Positions 8,844-15,847 of a stretch of 64,000 nucleotides of DNA are shown here, one piece after another. Position numbers and translations under genes: made by a program. Source of the DNA: Geodermatophilus sabuli (GTDB taxonomy: Bacteria; Actinomycetota; Actinomycetes; Mycobacteriales; Geodermatophilaceae); assembly GCF_010686765.1 (NCBI RefSeq), contig NZ_JAAGWF010000002.1, forward strand, positions 265,828 to 329,827, given 5' to 3'. How positions within the stretch are numbered: the stretch's first letter is position 1; each line of letters opens with the position of its first letter. Under the pieces are notes generated by a model. That model was not told the origin of the DNA and did not search any database. It saw only the letters and a program-made list of their open reading frames with translations.

Positions 8844-9734
8844 ATGCAGGTGCTCGCCGCGGCCCAGACCGGCAACCCGGCGGCCGGGCTGGGGCTCGCG
8901 GCGGCCGCGGCCGCGCTGTTCGCGCTGGGCGCGGTGCTGCAGCACGAGGCGGCCGAGCTCAGCACGACGACGCGAGGACTCAGCCTGCGCCGCCTGATGC
9001 GGCGGCGCCGGTGGATGGTGGGCCAGGCCGCCACCATGCTCGGGACCGCGACGCACGTCGCCGCCCTCGCGGTCGCGCCGGTCGCGGTCGTCCAGCCGGC
9101 GCTCGCCGTCACCCTGGTCCTGGGGCTGGGGCTGCGCGCCATCCGCACCAGGCAGGCACCCCTGCGACTCGAGCTCGTGGGCGCCGCGCTCACCACCGTC
9201 GGGCTGGCGGTGTTCCTCGTCGCGGCCCGACCGGCCGCGGCTCCGGAACAGCCCCCGCCGTCCCTGGTCGAGATGCTCGTCGCGGTCGGCGTCTCCGTCG
9301 CCCTGGTCGCCGGCGCCACCCTGTTCGGGCGCGGGCGGCACGGCGCGCTGGCGTGCGGGAGCGCCGCCGGTATCGCGGCGGGGATCGCCGCCGTCCTCAT
9401 CTCCGTCGGCATCCGCAGCCTGCGCGAGGGGGGCTGGGTGCACGCCCTGGCCGGGGTCGCGGTCTGGGGGGCGGTCATCGTGGCGGTGGTCGCGATCCTG
9501 GCCGGTCAGCAGGCGTACGCGCGCGGGTCGCTCGCCTGGTCCCTGCCCGCCCTGATCCTGCTCGACCCGCTGTCCGCGGTGCCGGCGGCCCGGTTCCTGC
9601 TCGGGGAACGGCTGGAGCCCGGGCACGCCGCCATCTGGCTGCCCGCCGCAGCGGTCGCTGCCGTCGGCGTCGTCGTGCTCGCGCGATCGGGCCAGCCGCA
9701 CCCCCACGAACGGGCGCCGACGCCGGTGGCCTGA
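8844..9734 (+). CDS. DMT-family membrane transporter
   Basis: A 296-residue protein with about nine to ten hydrophobic segments and the internal two-fold pattern of drug/metabolite (EamA/NIPA-like) transporters. The segment with LQHEAAELS and then a basic RRLMRRRRW loop is typical of an actinobacterial subgroup. The ATG at 8844 was chosen because the protein character starts there; a clear ribosome site is lacking and a hairpin precedes it. It is transcribed divergently from the nine-gene operon, so it might export or import a related compound, but this is only context. Confidence 0.78.
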   Translation: MQVLAAAQTGNPAAGLGLAAAAAALFALGAVLQHEAAELSTTTRGLSLRRLMRRRRWMVGQAATMLGTATHVAALAVAPVAVVQPALAVTLVLGLGLRAIRTRQAPLRLELVGAALTTVGLAVFLVAARPAAAPEQPPPSLVEMLVAVGVSVALVAGATLFGRGRHGALACGSAAGIAAGIAAVLISVGIRSLREGGWVHALAGVAVWGAVIVAVVAILAGQQAYARGSLAWSLPALILLDPLSAVPAARFLLGERLEPGHAAIWLPAAAVAAVGVVVLARSGQPHPHERAPTPVA

Positions 9735-9811
9735 CCCGCGGCACTGCCGTCGCGTGCGGCCGCCGGCGCCGTCGCCCGGGGCTCCCGGACGTCATCCCGG
9801 TTGGCAGCCGC

Positions 9812-10966
9812 TCAGCCGGCCGCGCCGGGCGGGGCCCCGGCGTCGTCGCCCGGTGCCGCCTCCTCGTCGCTCCCGGCGCGGACCGCGCCGGGCGACGGGA
9901 GCCGGCGGGTCCGGGCCGCCGCCGCGTCGGCCACCGCCCGGTCCCGCGCCTCCTCGGCCCGCAGCCGGTCCGCCCGGCTCTCCTCGGCCCGGCGCTCGGC
10001 ACGCTCGGCGCGCGCCTCCTGCGCGCTCGCGTGCTCGGTGGCGGCATCCGCCCGGGCCACCGCCGCCGCGACGCGGCCCTCCGCGGCGGCGGTCTCCAGC
10101 CGGAGGGCCGCCTCCGCCTGCTCGGCACGGCTGACCGCCCGCGCCGCGTCGATCCGGGCGCGTCCGGTCTCGGTCCGGGCCTCGCGTTCGGCCTCCAGCG
10201 CCCGGTCCCGCGCCGCCTCCGCGGACTCCGCCCGCTCCCGGGCCGCCGCGGCGTCGGCGAGGGCGCGGTCCCGCGCCTCGTCCGAGCGGGCGGCCTGCGC
10301 GCGGGCCGACTCCGCGTCGCGCACGGCCGCCTCCCACTGCCGCTCGGCGTCCTGGCGCCCCGCCTCGGCCGTGCGCGCGGCCGTGTCCGCCAGCTCCGCG
10401 TCGGCGCGCGCCTGCCGGGCTGCCCCGTGCGCGGCCTCGGCGGACTCCCGGGCGGTGGCGGCCTGGTCCTGGGCCGCCGCTGCCGCGTCCCGGGCGCCGG
10501 CGGCGTCGGCCTCCGCCCGGGCCGCGACCTCGAGAGCCGCCCGCGTCGCCCGCTCGGCGACCGCCCGCAGTCGTTCCGCGTGCGATGCCCGCTGCACGGC
10601 CTCGGCGACCTCCCGGCGTGCGTCGGTGCGGATCGCCGCCCGCTCCGCCTCGAGCACCTCCGCGTCGGCGGCGCTGGTCAGCACCTCGCGGGCCCGGCTC
10701 ACCTGGCTCTCGATACCGGCCAGGGTGGCGCGGAGCCGGTCGGCGATCTCGGTCAGCGTGCCGGCGGCCTCCCGGCCCGGCGGTGGAGCGGCGTCCTCCG
10801 TCGCGGCGGACGCCGGGGTGGTCGCCCCCGCCCGTCGGACGGCGAAGGCGGTCGAGCGGTTGTGGTCGGGCTGCGAGCAGTAGGCGGACCGCCCGCCGGT
10901 GGGCGGCGGCGGAGCCACGGGCCGGTCACAGCCGGGGAAGGTGCACGTGCCCGTCGCCGCCGTCAT
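9812..10966 (-). CDS. Coiled-coil protein with N-terminal zinc-finger-like motif
   Basis: A 384-residue protein. Residues 8-37 hold a Cys/His cluster (CTFPGC, then YCSQPDH) that may bind zinc. Residues about 70-360 are an almost uninterrupted Ala/Glu/Arg/Gln heptad-rich coiled coil, and a short Pro/Gly tail follows. The ATG at 10966 faces the tyrosine recombinase gene across a 115-bp region with two inverted repeats. The layout recalls KfrA- or partition-type DNA-binding coiled coils, but no helix-turn-helix is obvious. Function unknown; a structural or regulatory partner of the recombinase is a guess. Confidence 0.72.
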   Translation of the reverse strand: MTAATGTCTFPGCDRPVAPPPPTGGRSAYCSQPDHNRSTAFAVRRAGATTPASAATEDAAPPPGREAAGTLTEIADRLRATLAGIESQVSRAREVLTSAADAEVLEAERAAIRTDARREVAEAVQRASHAERLRAVAERATRAALEVAARAEADAAGARDAAAAAQDQAATARESAEAAHGAARQARADAELADTAARTAEAGRQDAERQWEAAVRDAESARAQAARSDEARDRALADAAAARERAESAEAARDRALEAEREARTETGRARIDAARAVSRAEQAEAALRLETAAAEGRVAAAVARADAATEHASAQEARAERAERRAEESRADRLRAEEARDRAVADAAAARTRRLPSPGAVRAGSDEEAAPGDDAGAPPGAAG

Positions 10967-10980
10967 GGCGCCCAGTCTGC

Positions 10981-11025
10981 GGTCGTCCGTCATTTGATGC
11001 CATTGCGACGGACGAACGGACGACC
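10981..11025. promoter_or_regulatory. Inverted repeat in the divergent coiled-coil/recombinase region
   Basis: TCGTCCGTC at 10983-10991 is matched by GACGGACGA at 11007-11015 across a 15-nt AT-richer spacer. A second overlapping partner, CGGACGACC at 11017-11025, can pair with the start of the left arm (10981-10989). The repeat begins 15 bp from the coiled-coil start codon. It could be an operator controlling both genes or a protein-binding site. Confidence 0.45.
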
Positions 11026-11063
11026 GGCACTCCGCCGTGACGCGCCGGGAATGGCGGCCGAGC

Positions 11064-11088
11064 ACTCCATAATCACCTGTTATGGAGT
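11064..11088. promoter_or_regulatory. dif-like inverted repeat over the recombinase start codon
   Basis: ACTCCATAA and TTATGGAGT are perfect 9-bp arms around a 7-bp centre (TCACCTG). The inner ATAA/TTAT and CAT/ATG pattern resembles XerC/D half-sites of dif, and the stretch stands out as AT-rich in this genome. The recombinase ATG (11082) is inside the right arm. It may be a recombination core site, an autoregulatory operator or both. Confidence 0.5.
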
Positions 11089-12125
11089 CCTCCCTGTCGA
11101 CGTCCGCGCCGACCTCCGACGCCCCCCGAGGCGGCACCCTGGTGACGACCGCGGCCGTCGCCGCCGACGGCGGCCTGGTGCTCCCCGGGGACGTCGCGTC
11201 GGTGGGGCGCTACCTCAGCGCGGCCAAGGCCGAGTCCACGAGGCGCGCCTACGAGGCGGACTTCCGCGCCTGGTCGGCCTGGGCCCGGCAGCGCGGCGCC
11301 ACCCCGCTGCCCGCGGCCGACGCCGCGGTGGCCGCCTACCTCGCGGCGCTGAGCGACGCCGGGGCGAGCCCCCGCACCGTCGCCCGGCGGCTGTCGGGCA
11401 TCGCGTACGCCCACCGGGAGGCCGGGCACCCCAGTCCCTCCGAGCACCCCGGGACCCGCGCGGTCCTGCGGGGCATCCGGCGCACGGCCGCCCGCAGTGG
11501 CCGTCGTCCCCGGCAGGCCCGGGCGGTCGACACCCAGACCATCCGGGCGCTCGTCGAGGACCTCCCGGCCGGAGCGGCCGGCGACCGCGACCGGGCTCTC
11601 ATCCTCGTGTCGTTCGCCCTCGGGCTGCGGGCCTCGGACGCCTGCGGGCTGGACGTGGCCGACCTGGTCGCGGCCGGCCACGGCGGCCTCGACGTGACCA
11701 TCCGCTGGTCGAAGACCGACCAGGAGGGTGCCGGGGAGGTGCTCGCCCTGGCGCCGGGGGTGCGGGCGCCGACCTGCCCGGTGCGCGCCCTGCAGGCCTG
11801 GATCGACGCGGCCGGCCTGCGCGGCGGCAGCGGGCCGCTGTTCCGCAGCGTCGGCCGGGGCGCCCGGCCGGCCATCGGCCGGACCCGGATGGCGAGGTCG
11901 TCGGTGCGGCTGATCCTGCGTCGCGCCGCCGAACGGGCCGGCGTCCCATTGGACGGGCTGAGCCCGCACAGCCTGCGCCGGTCCTTCGCGACCGAGGGCT
12001 ACCGGGCCGGTGTCAGCGAGCGGGAGCTGGCCCGCACGGGCCGGTGGGCGTCGGTGACCACCATGCGGGGCTACGACGCCAGCAGCCGCTGGGCGGATCC
12101 GGCATCCGCCCGGCTCGGGCTCTGA
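11082..12125 (+). CDS. Tyrosine recombinase / integrase
   Basis: A 347-residue tyrosine recombinase. The N-terminal SAM-like DNA-binding domain spans about residues 40-140 (STRRAYEADFRAWSAWA). The catalytic domain has Arg183 (GLRASDA), Lys211 (WSKTDQEG), His296 and Arg299 (HSLRRSF), Trp322 in place of the second His, and the nucleophile Tyr331 (MRGYD). All key positions are filled, so it is probably active. No attL/attR pair or phage genes are nearby, which makes a simple prophage remnant unlikely. The start codon lies inside an inverted repeat, suggesting self-control or a local recombination site. Confidence 0.88.
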   Translation: MESSLSTSAPTSDAPRGGTLVTTAAVAADGGLVLPGDVASVGRYLSAAKAESTRRAYEADFRAWSAWARQRGATPLPAADAAVAAYLAALSDAGASPRTVARRLSGIAYAHREAGHPSPSEHPGTRAVLRGIRRTAARSGRRPRQARAVDTQTIRALVEDLPAGAAGDRDRALILVSFALGLRASDACGLDVADLVAAGHGGLDVTIRWSKTDQEGAGEVLALAPGVRAPTCPVRALQAWIDAAGLRGGSGPLFRSVGRGARPAIGRTRMARSSVRLILRRAAERAGVPLDGLSPHSLRRSFATEGYRAGVSERELARTGRWASVTTMRGYDASSRWADPASARLGL

Positions 12126-12152
12126 GCCGGCCGCGGAGCGGATCCTCCGATG

Positions 12153-12911
12153 TCAGCGGCGGGGGAAGAGCGGGCGGAGGGCGAGCGGGGGCCGGAACGG
12201 GGCCCAGCTCCCTTCCGCCGTCCCCAGCCGGTCGGCGAGCAGCCACAGCACCGCCGGGTTGACGGCGAGGCCGAGGTGACTGCCGCGGACCTCCACGTTC
12301 TCCCGCCGTGCGCGGAGCTCGTACCGGCACGTGGACCAGTGCACGATGCCGTCGCCCCGCGTGTAGACCGACGTCGCGGGCACGCGCAGGGAACCGCGCT
12401 CGGCCCACGGCCGGGGCAGCGACGCCGTTCCGGGCAGGCGGCCGCCCCCGTCGACGATCCGCGAGGCGGTGCGGACCCAGGGCGCCCATCGCCCGACCGG
12501 CGTGCCCAGCGTGACGAGCGCGCGGACGCTGCCCGGCGCGGCCCGGGCCAGTTCCTGCGCGTAGAGGCCGCCCAGGCTCCAGCCGACGAGGCTGACCCGC
12601 CGTCCGGTGCTCCGGTGCATTCGCTCGAGGTGGGCGCGCAGCGCGTCGACGACGCGGCTCGTCGGGCCCCGGTTGAGGCCCAGCTCCCACCCGGAGACGT
12701 CGTGGCCGAGCGCGCGCAGCGCGGTCCGGAGCACCAGCGTGGCGGGGTCACCGGTCAGCAGACCCGGCAGCACCAGCACCGGGTGGCCGTCCCCGCGGCG
12801 GGCCGTCGCGAGCACCGGCCAGGCAGCGGCGAGCGCCGCGACGTCCAGTCCCGCCCGCGGCGGCTCGGTGAGGAGCGCGGCCCGCGAGGGGCGTCGCTGG
12901 GTGGCAGGCAC
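12153..12911 (-). CDS. Alpha/beta hydrolase, lipase-like
   Basis: A 252-residue alpha/beta hydrolase. The nucleophile elbow is GWSLGG, preceded by a VLVLPGLLTGD strand-loop. The acid is probably the Asp in YTRGDGIVHW and the base His the one in SHLGLAVNP, which together match an actinobacterial esterase/lipase subgroup. No signal peptide is visible. The GTG start at 12911 was chosen because upstream codons lose protein character. It is convergent with the recombinase gene. Natural substrate unknown. Confidence 0.8.
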   Translation of the reverse strand: MPATQRRPSRAALLTEPPRAGLDVAALAAAWPVLATARRGDGHPVLVLPGLLTGDPATLVLRTALRALGHDVSGWELGLNRGPTSRVVDALRAHLERMHRSTGRRVSLVGWSLGGLYAQELARAAPGSVRALVTLGTPVGRWAPWVRTASRIVDGGGRLPGTASLPRPWAERGSLRVPATSVYTRGDGIVHWSTCRYELRARRENVEVRGSHLGLAVNPAVLWLLADRLGTAEGSWAPFRPPLALRPLFPRR

Positions 12912-13041
12912 CCGGACAGCATCCCTGGCGCCGGACCGCCCCCGGCGGGGGGTCGTCGCGGGGCACCGCGCCGCGCCCGGCGGGATCTGTCTTGACCCTG
13001 ACACCGTGTGAACGTGTTCCCTGGAGGTGGAGGAGGTCCCC

Positions 13042-13728
13042 ATGCCCACACCCACCGGAGCGGACGTCCGCACGCGGCTGCGCAGCGCGTTGAGCTCGCC
13101 GGTCCCGTCGGCACGGCTGCAGGCCGTGCTCGCGGCCGGCACCCACCCCGACCCCGGCCAGGTCGACGCCCTCGTCGAGCGGTGCGCGGTCGAACCGGAC
13201 TTCTACGTCCGCGACGTGCTCACCTGGTCGCTGACCAGGCATCCCGCGTCCGCCACCGTCCCGCGCCTGCTCGAGGAGACGAGGGCGGCGGGGCGCCAGG
13301 CACGGAGCCAGGCGCTGCACACCCTCTCGAAGGTCGGCGACCCCCGGGGCTGGACGGCGGTCACGCGGGACCTGCTGCACGACGCCGACGACGAGGTCGC
13401 CCGCAGCGCGTGGCGCGCCGCCGTGGTGCTCGTCCCGGACGGCAGCGAGGCCGAGCTCGCCGCGGCGCTCGCGACCCAGCTCGGGCGGGGTGGCCGCGAC
13501 GTCCAGCTGAGCCTCAGCCGGGCCCTGGCCGCCCTCGGGGACGCGGCGGGGCCGGTGCTGACCGACGCCGCCCGGGACGGCGACGCCGCGGTGCGGGCCC
13601 ATGCGATCGCGACCGAGCGCCTGGTCCGCGACCCGGACGAGGGCTTCGACGCGGCGATCGCCGAGGCGCGGCGCGTGCTCGCCCTGCAGGGCGCCCCGAC
13701 CCTGCCCGCGGGTCGTGCTGATCGGTGA
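13042..13728 (+). CDS. HEAT-repeat protein
   Basis: A 228-residue all-helical protein with about five to six HEAT/PBS-lyase-like repeats (for example FYVRDVLTWSLTRHP and SQALHTLSKVGDP). Such repeats bind proteins or act as scaffolds. The ATG at 13042 is favoured by a strong GGAGGAGG just upstream; a GTG at 13027 is also in frame. The 3' end overlaps the start of the MerR-HEAT gene by 14 nt, so the two are probably coupled and may act together. Confidence 0.75.
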   Translation: MPTPTGADVRTRLRSALSSPVPSARLQAVLAAGTHPDPGQVDALVERCAVEPDFYVRDVLTWSLTRHPASATVPRLLEETRAAGRQARSQALHTLSKVGDPRGWTAVTRDLLHDADDEVARSAWRAAVVLVPDGSEAELAAALATQLGRGGRDVQLSLSRALAALGDAAGPVLTDAARDGDAAVRAHAIATERLVRDPDEGFDAAIAEARRVLALQGAPTLPAGRADR

Positions 13729-14764
13729 GGTGTCGCGACGTGCGGGCATCAGCGCCCGGATGTTGCGCCACTACGACGCCGTCGGGCTCGTCTCACCGAC
13801 CGGTCGCACCGACGGCGGCTACCGCGACTACTCGCCCGCCGACATCCGGCGGCTCTTCCACGTGGAGGCCCTCAGGTCGCTCGGGTTGTCGCTGCGCGAT
13901 CTCCGGCGCGCCCTGGACGAGCCGGACGCCACGCCGGCGGATCTCGTGGGCGACCTCATCGCCAGCACGCAGGAACGCATCGCCCGCGACGAGGAACTGC
14001 TCCGGCGGCTGCGCCACGTGCACGACGGCGGACCCACGGAGTGGACCGAGGTGCTGCGCATCGTCGCGTTGATGCGCGGTCTGGAGTCCGACGACGCGTC
14101 CAGACGTCAGCGGAGCGCGCTCGCCGCGGGCGACGACACGACCACGCCCGGTCGGCTGCTCGCCGAGACGGTGCTCGGGGAGGCCGATCCGCACGTGGCC
14201 GGGGCGCTCCGCTGGGCGCTGCAGCGCTCGGCCGAGGGGGCGCTGCACGTCCTGGGTCCCGCGCTCGACTCCCCGGAGGCGCAGACGCGACGGCGGGCCG
14301 TGACCGCGATCGCCGAGCTGGACGGCGACGAGGCCGCCACGCTGCTCACCGGCGCGCTGGACCATCCCGACCCCGCCGTCCGCGGGCCAGCCGCGCTCGC
14401 GCTGGGAGCCCGCGGCGACGCCCGCGCCGTCCCCGTGCTCGTCGGCCTGGTCGTCGCCGGCGTCCACGACGTGGAGGCGGCCGAGACGCTCGGCCGGCTG
14501 GCCCGCGAGCGCGGCACCGTCGACCGGATCGCCGACCTGCTCGCGGACGAGCTCGGCCGCCGGGGGACGGAGTCCGACGCCCGGCTGCGACTGGTGCAGT
14601 CCCTCGCCGAGATCCCCGGCTCCGCCGCCGACCGGGCACTGCAGGCACTCACCGGAGACCCCGACCGTCGGGTCGCCCTGACCGCGGCCGCCATCCGGGA
14701 GACGCGCGCGGCACGGCACGCGGGCGGGGTCAGCGGGCCGGCACGCCCTCCAGGGCGGCGGTGA
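13715..14764 (+). CDS. MerR-family regulator fused to HEAT repeats
   Basis: A 349-residue fusion. Residues 1-70 are a MerR winged helix (GEVSRRAGISARMLRHYDAVGL, split by a helix turn) and a dimerisation helix follows to about residue 120. The rest, residues about 150-335, are HEAT/PBS-lyase-type repeats (RRRAVTAIAELDGDEAATLL and similar). HEAT repeats in place of a small-ligand domain suggest control by a protein partner, plausibly the HEAT protein encoded just upstream. The GTG at 13715 overlaps that gene. The tail runs 35 bp into the convergent racemase gene. Confidence 0.8.
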   Translation: MLIGEVSRRAGISARMLRHYDAVGLVSPTGRTDGGYRDYSPADIRRLFHVEALRSLGLSLRDLRRALDEPDATPADLVGDLIASTQERIARDEELLRRLRHVHDGGPTEWTEVLRIVALMRGLESDDASRRQRSALAAGDDTTTPGRLLAETVLGEADPHVAGALRWALQRSAEGALHVLGPALDSPEAQTRRRAVTAIAELDGDEAATLLTGALDHPDPAVRGPAALALGARGDARAVPVLVGLVVAGVHDVEAAETLGRLARERGTVDRIADLLADELGRRGTESDARLRLVQSLAEIPGSAADRALQALTGDPDRRVALTAAAIRETRAARHAGGVSGPARPPGRR

Positions 14765-15518
14765 CCGCTGCCTCGACGTGCAGCCGCGTGGTCGGGAAGA
14801 CCGGGACGGGACTGTCCTCGGCGCCGACGAGCAGCTCGATCTCGGTGCAGCCGAGGACCACGCCCTGCGCCCCGGCGTCGACGAGCCGCTCGATGACCCG
14901 CCGGTAGGCGTCGCGGGACTCGGGCCGGACCACGCCGAGGCACAGTTCGTCGTAGATGACCCGGTGGACCTCGGCGCGGTCCGCCGCCCCGGGCACCAGC
15001 ACCCGGAGACCGTGCCCGGCCAGCCGGTCCCGGTAGAAGTCCTGCTCCATCGTGAAGGCGGTGCCCAGGAGCCCGATCGTGGACAGTCCCGCCGACCGCA
15101 CGGCGGTGGCCGTCGCGTCGGCCAGGTGCAGCAGCGGGATGGCCACCGCTGCCTGCACCTGGTCGGCCACGCGGTGCATGGTGTTGGTGCAGAGCACCAG
15201 GAGCTCCGCGCCGGCCGCCTCCAGCCGGGTCGCCTCCTCGGCCAGGAGCCGCCCGGCGCGCTCCCACTCGCCGGCGACCTGCAGGCGTTCGACCTCCGCG
15301 AAGTCCACGGAGGCGAGGAGCAGGCGGGCGGAGTGCAGTCCGCCGAGCCGCTCCCGGACCAGCACGTTGGCCAGCCGGTAGTACTCGGCGGTGGACTCCC
15401 AGCTCATCCCGCCGAGCATGCCGACGACCCGCTGCCGTACCGCCGGAGTGTCTCCGTCCGAGCCCGGTGGGAAGGCGTCCGGGTCCGGCGGTGGTGCGGT
15501 CGACGGCGCAGGCGACAT
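14730..15518 (-). CDS. Aspartate/glutamate racemase family protein
   Basis: A 262-residue member of the Asp/Glu/hydantoin racemase family. It has the GMLGGMSWESTAEYY opening after a Pro-rich 25-residue N-tail, and the two catalytic cysteines in LVLCTNTMH (Cys110) and VVLGCTEIEL (near residue 223). Members invert aspartate or glutamate without a cofactor. The ATG at 15518 was used; the Pro-rich tail may be shorter in vivo. Convergent with and overlapping the MerR-HEAT gene. Confidence 0.87.
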   Translation of the reverse strand: MSPAPSTAPPPDPDAFPPGSDGDTPAVRQRVVGMLGGMSWESTAEYYRLANVLVRERLGGLHSARLLLASVDFAEVERLQVAGEWERAGRLLAEEATRLEAAGAELLVLCTNTMHRVADQVQAAVAIPLLHLADATATAVRSAGLSTIGLLGTAFTMEQDFYRDRLAGHGLRVLVPGAADRAEVHRVIYDELCLGVVRPESRDAYRRVIERLVDAGAQGVVLGCTEIELLVGAEDSPVPVFPTTRLHVEAAVTAALEGVPAR

Positions 15519-15847
15519 GACGGTGACTTCCTCCTCGGGACGGTGGGCAGGCCTCGGGACCCGGCGTCATCGTCGGTCAGGGCGGCGTCCGGCGGAACCA
15601 CCTCCCTGTCCACGACCGGCCGCAGCGCCCGCGCTCGCCCCGGGCGAGTGGCTCGCGCGCCGCGCTCGGGGACCGTCCCAGGCGGCCCCGCAGCCGGGGG
15701 ACGTCGTGAGGCGGGTGGGGCTCCTGGGACGAGACGGTCGTCGTCGCCGGCTTGAGCTGGAGACCACCGGCCTGCGGACGAAGGTGGAACCGGGGGCCGA
15801 GCAGGCCGTCGTCCGGTTGGTCGCCGTTGCCTGTCGAGGAGTGCCTG
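15519..15847. other. Intergenic region between racemase and chemoreceptor genes
   Basis: About 330 bp between divergent genes. I see a GAGGAG ribosome site at the chemoreceptor end but no convincing promoter, repeat or small gene. Confidence 0.4.

Noticed and set aside
9801..10883. Ala/Ser-rich plus-strand frame opposite the coiled-coil gene
   Set aside because: Low-complexity mirror of the heptad repeats; the minus frame has a zinc-finger-like start and a sensible coiled coil.
8576..12262. A very long plus-strand reading frame across the transporter, coiled-coil and recombinase genes
   Set aside because: It is antisense or out of frame to three well-supported genes, is extremely Arg/Gly/Pro-rich, and shows no domain; typical of high-GC DNA.
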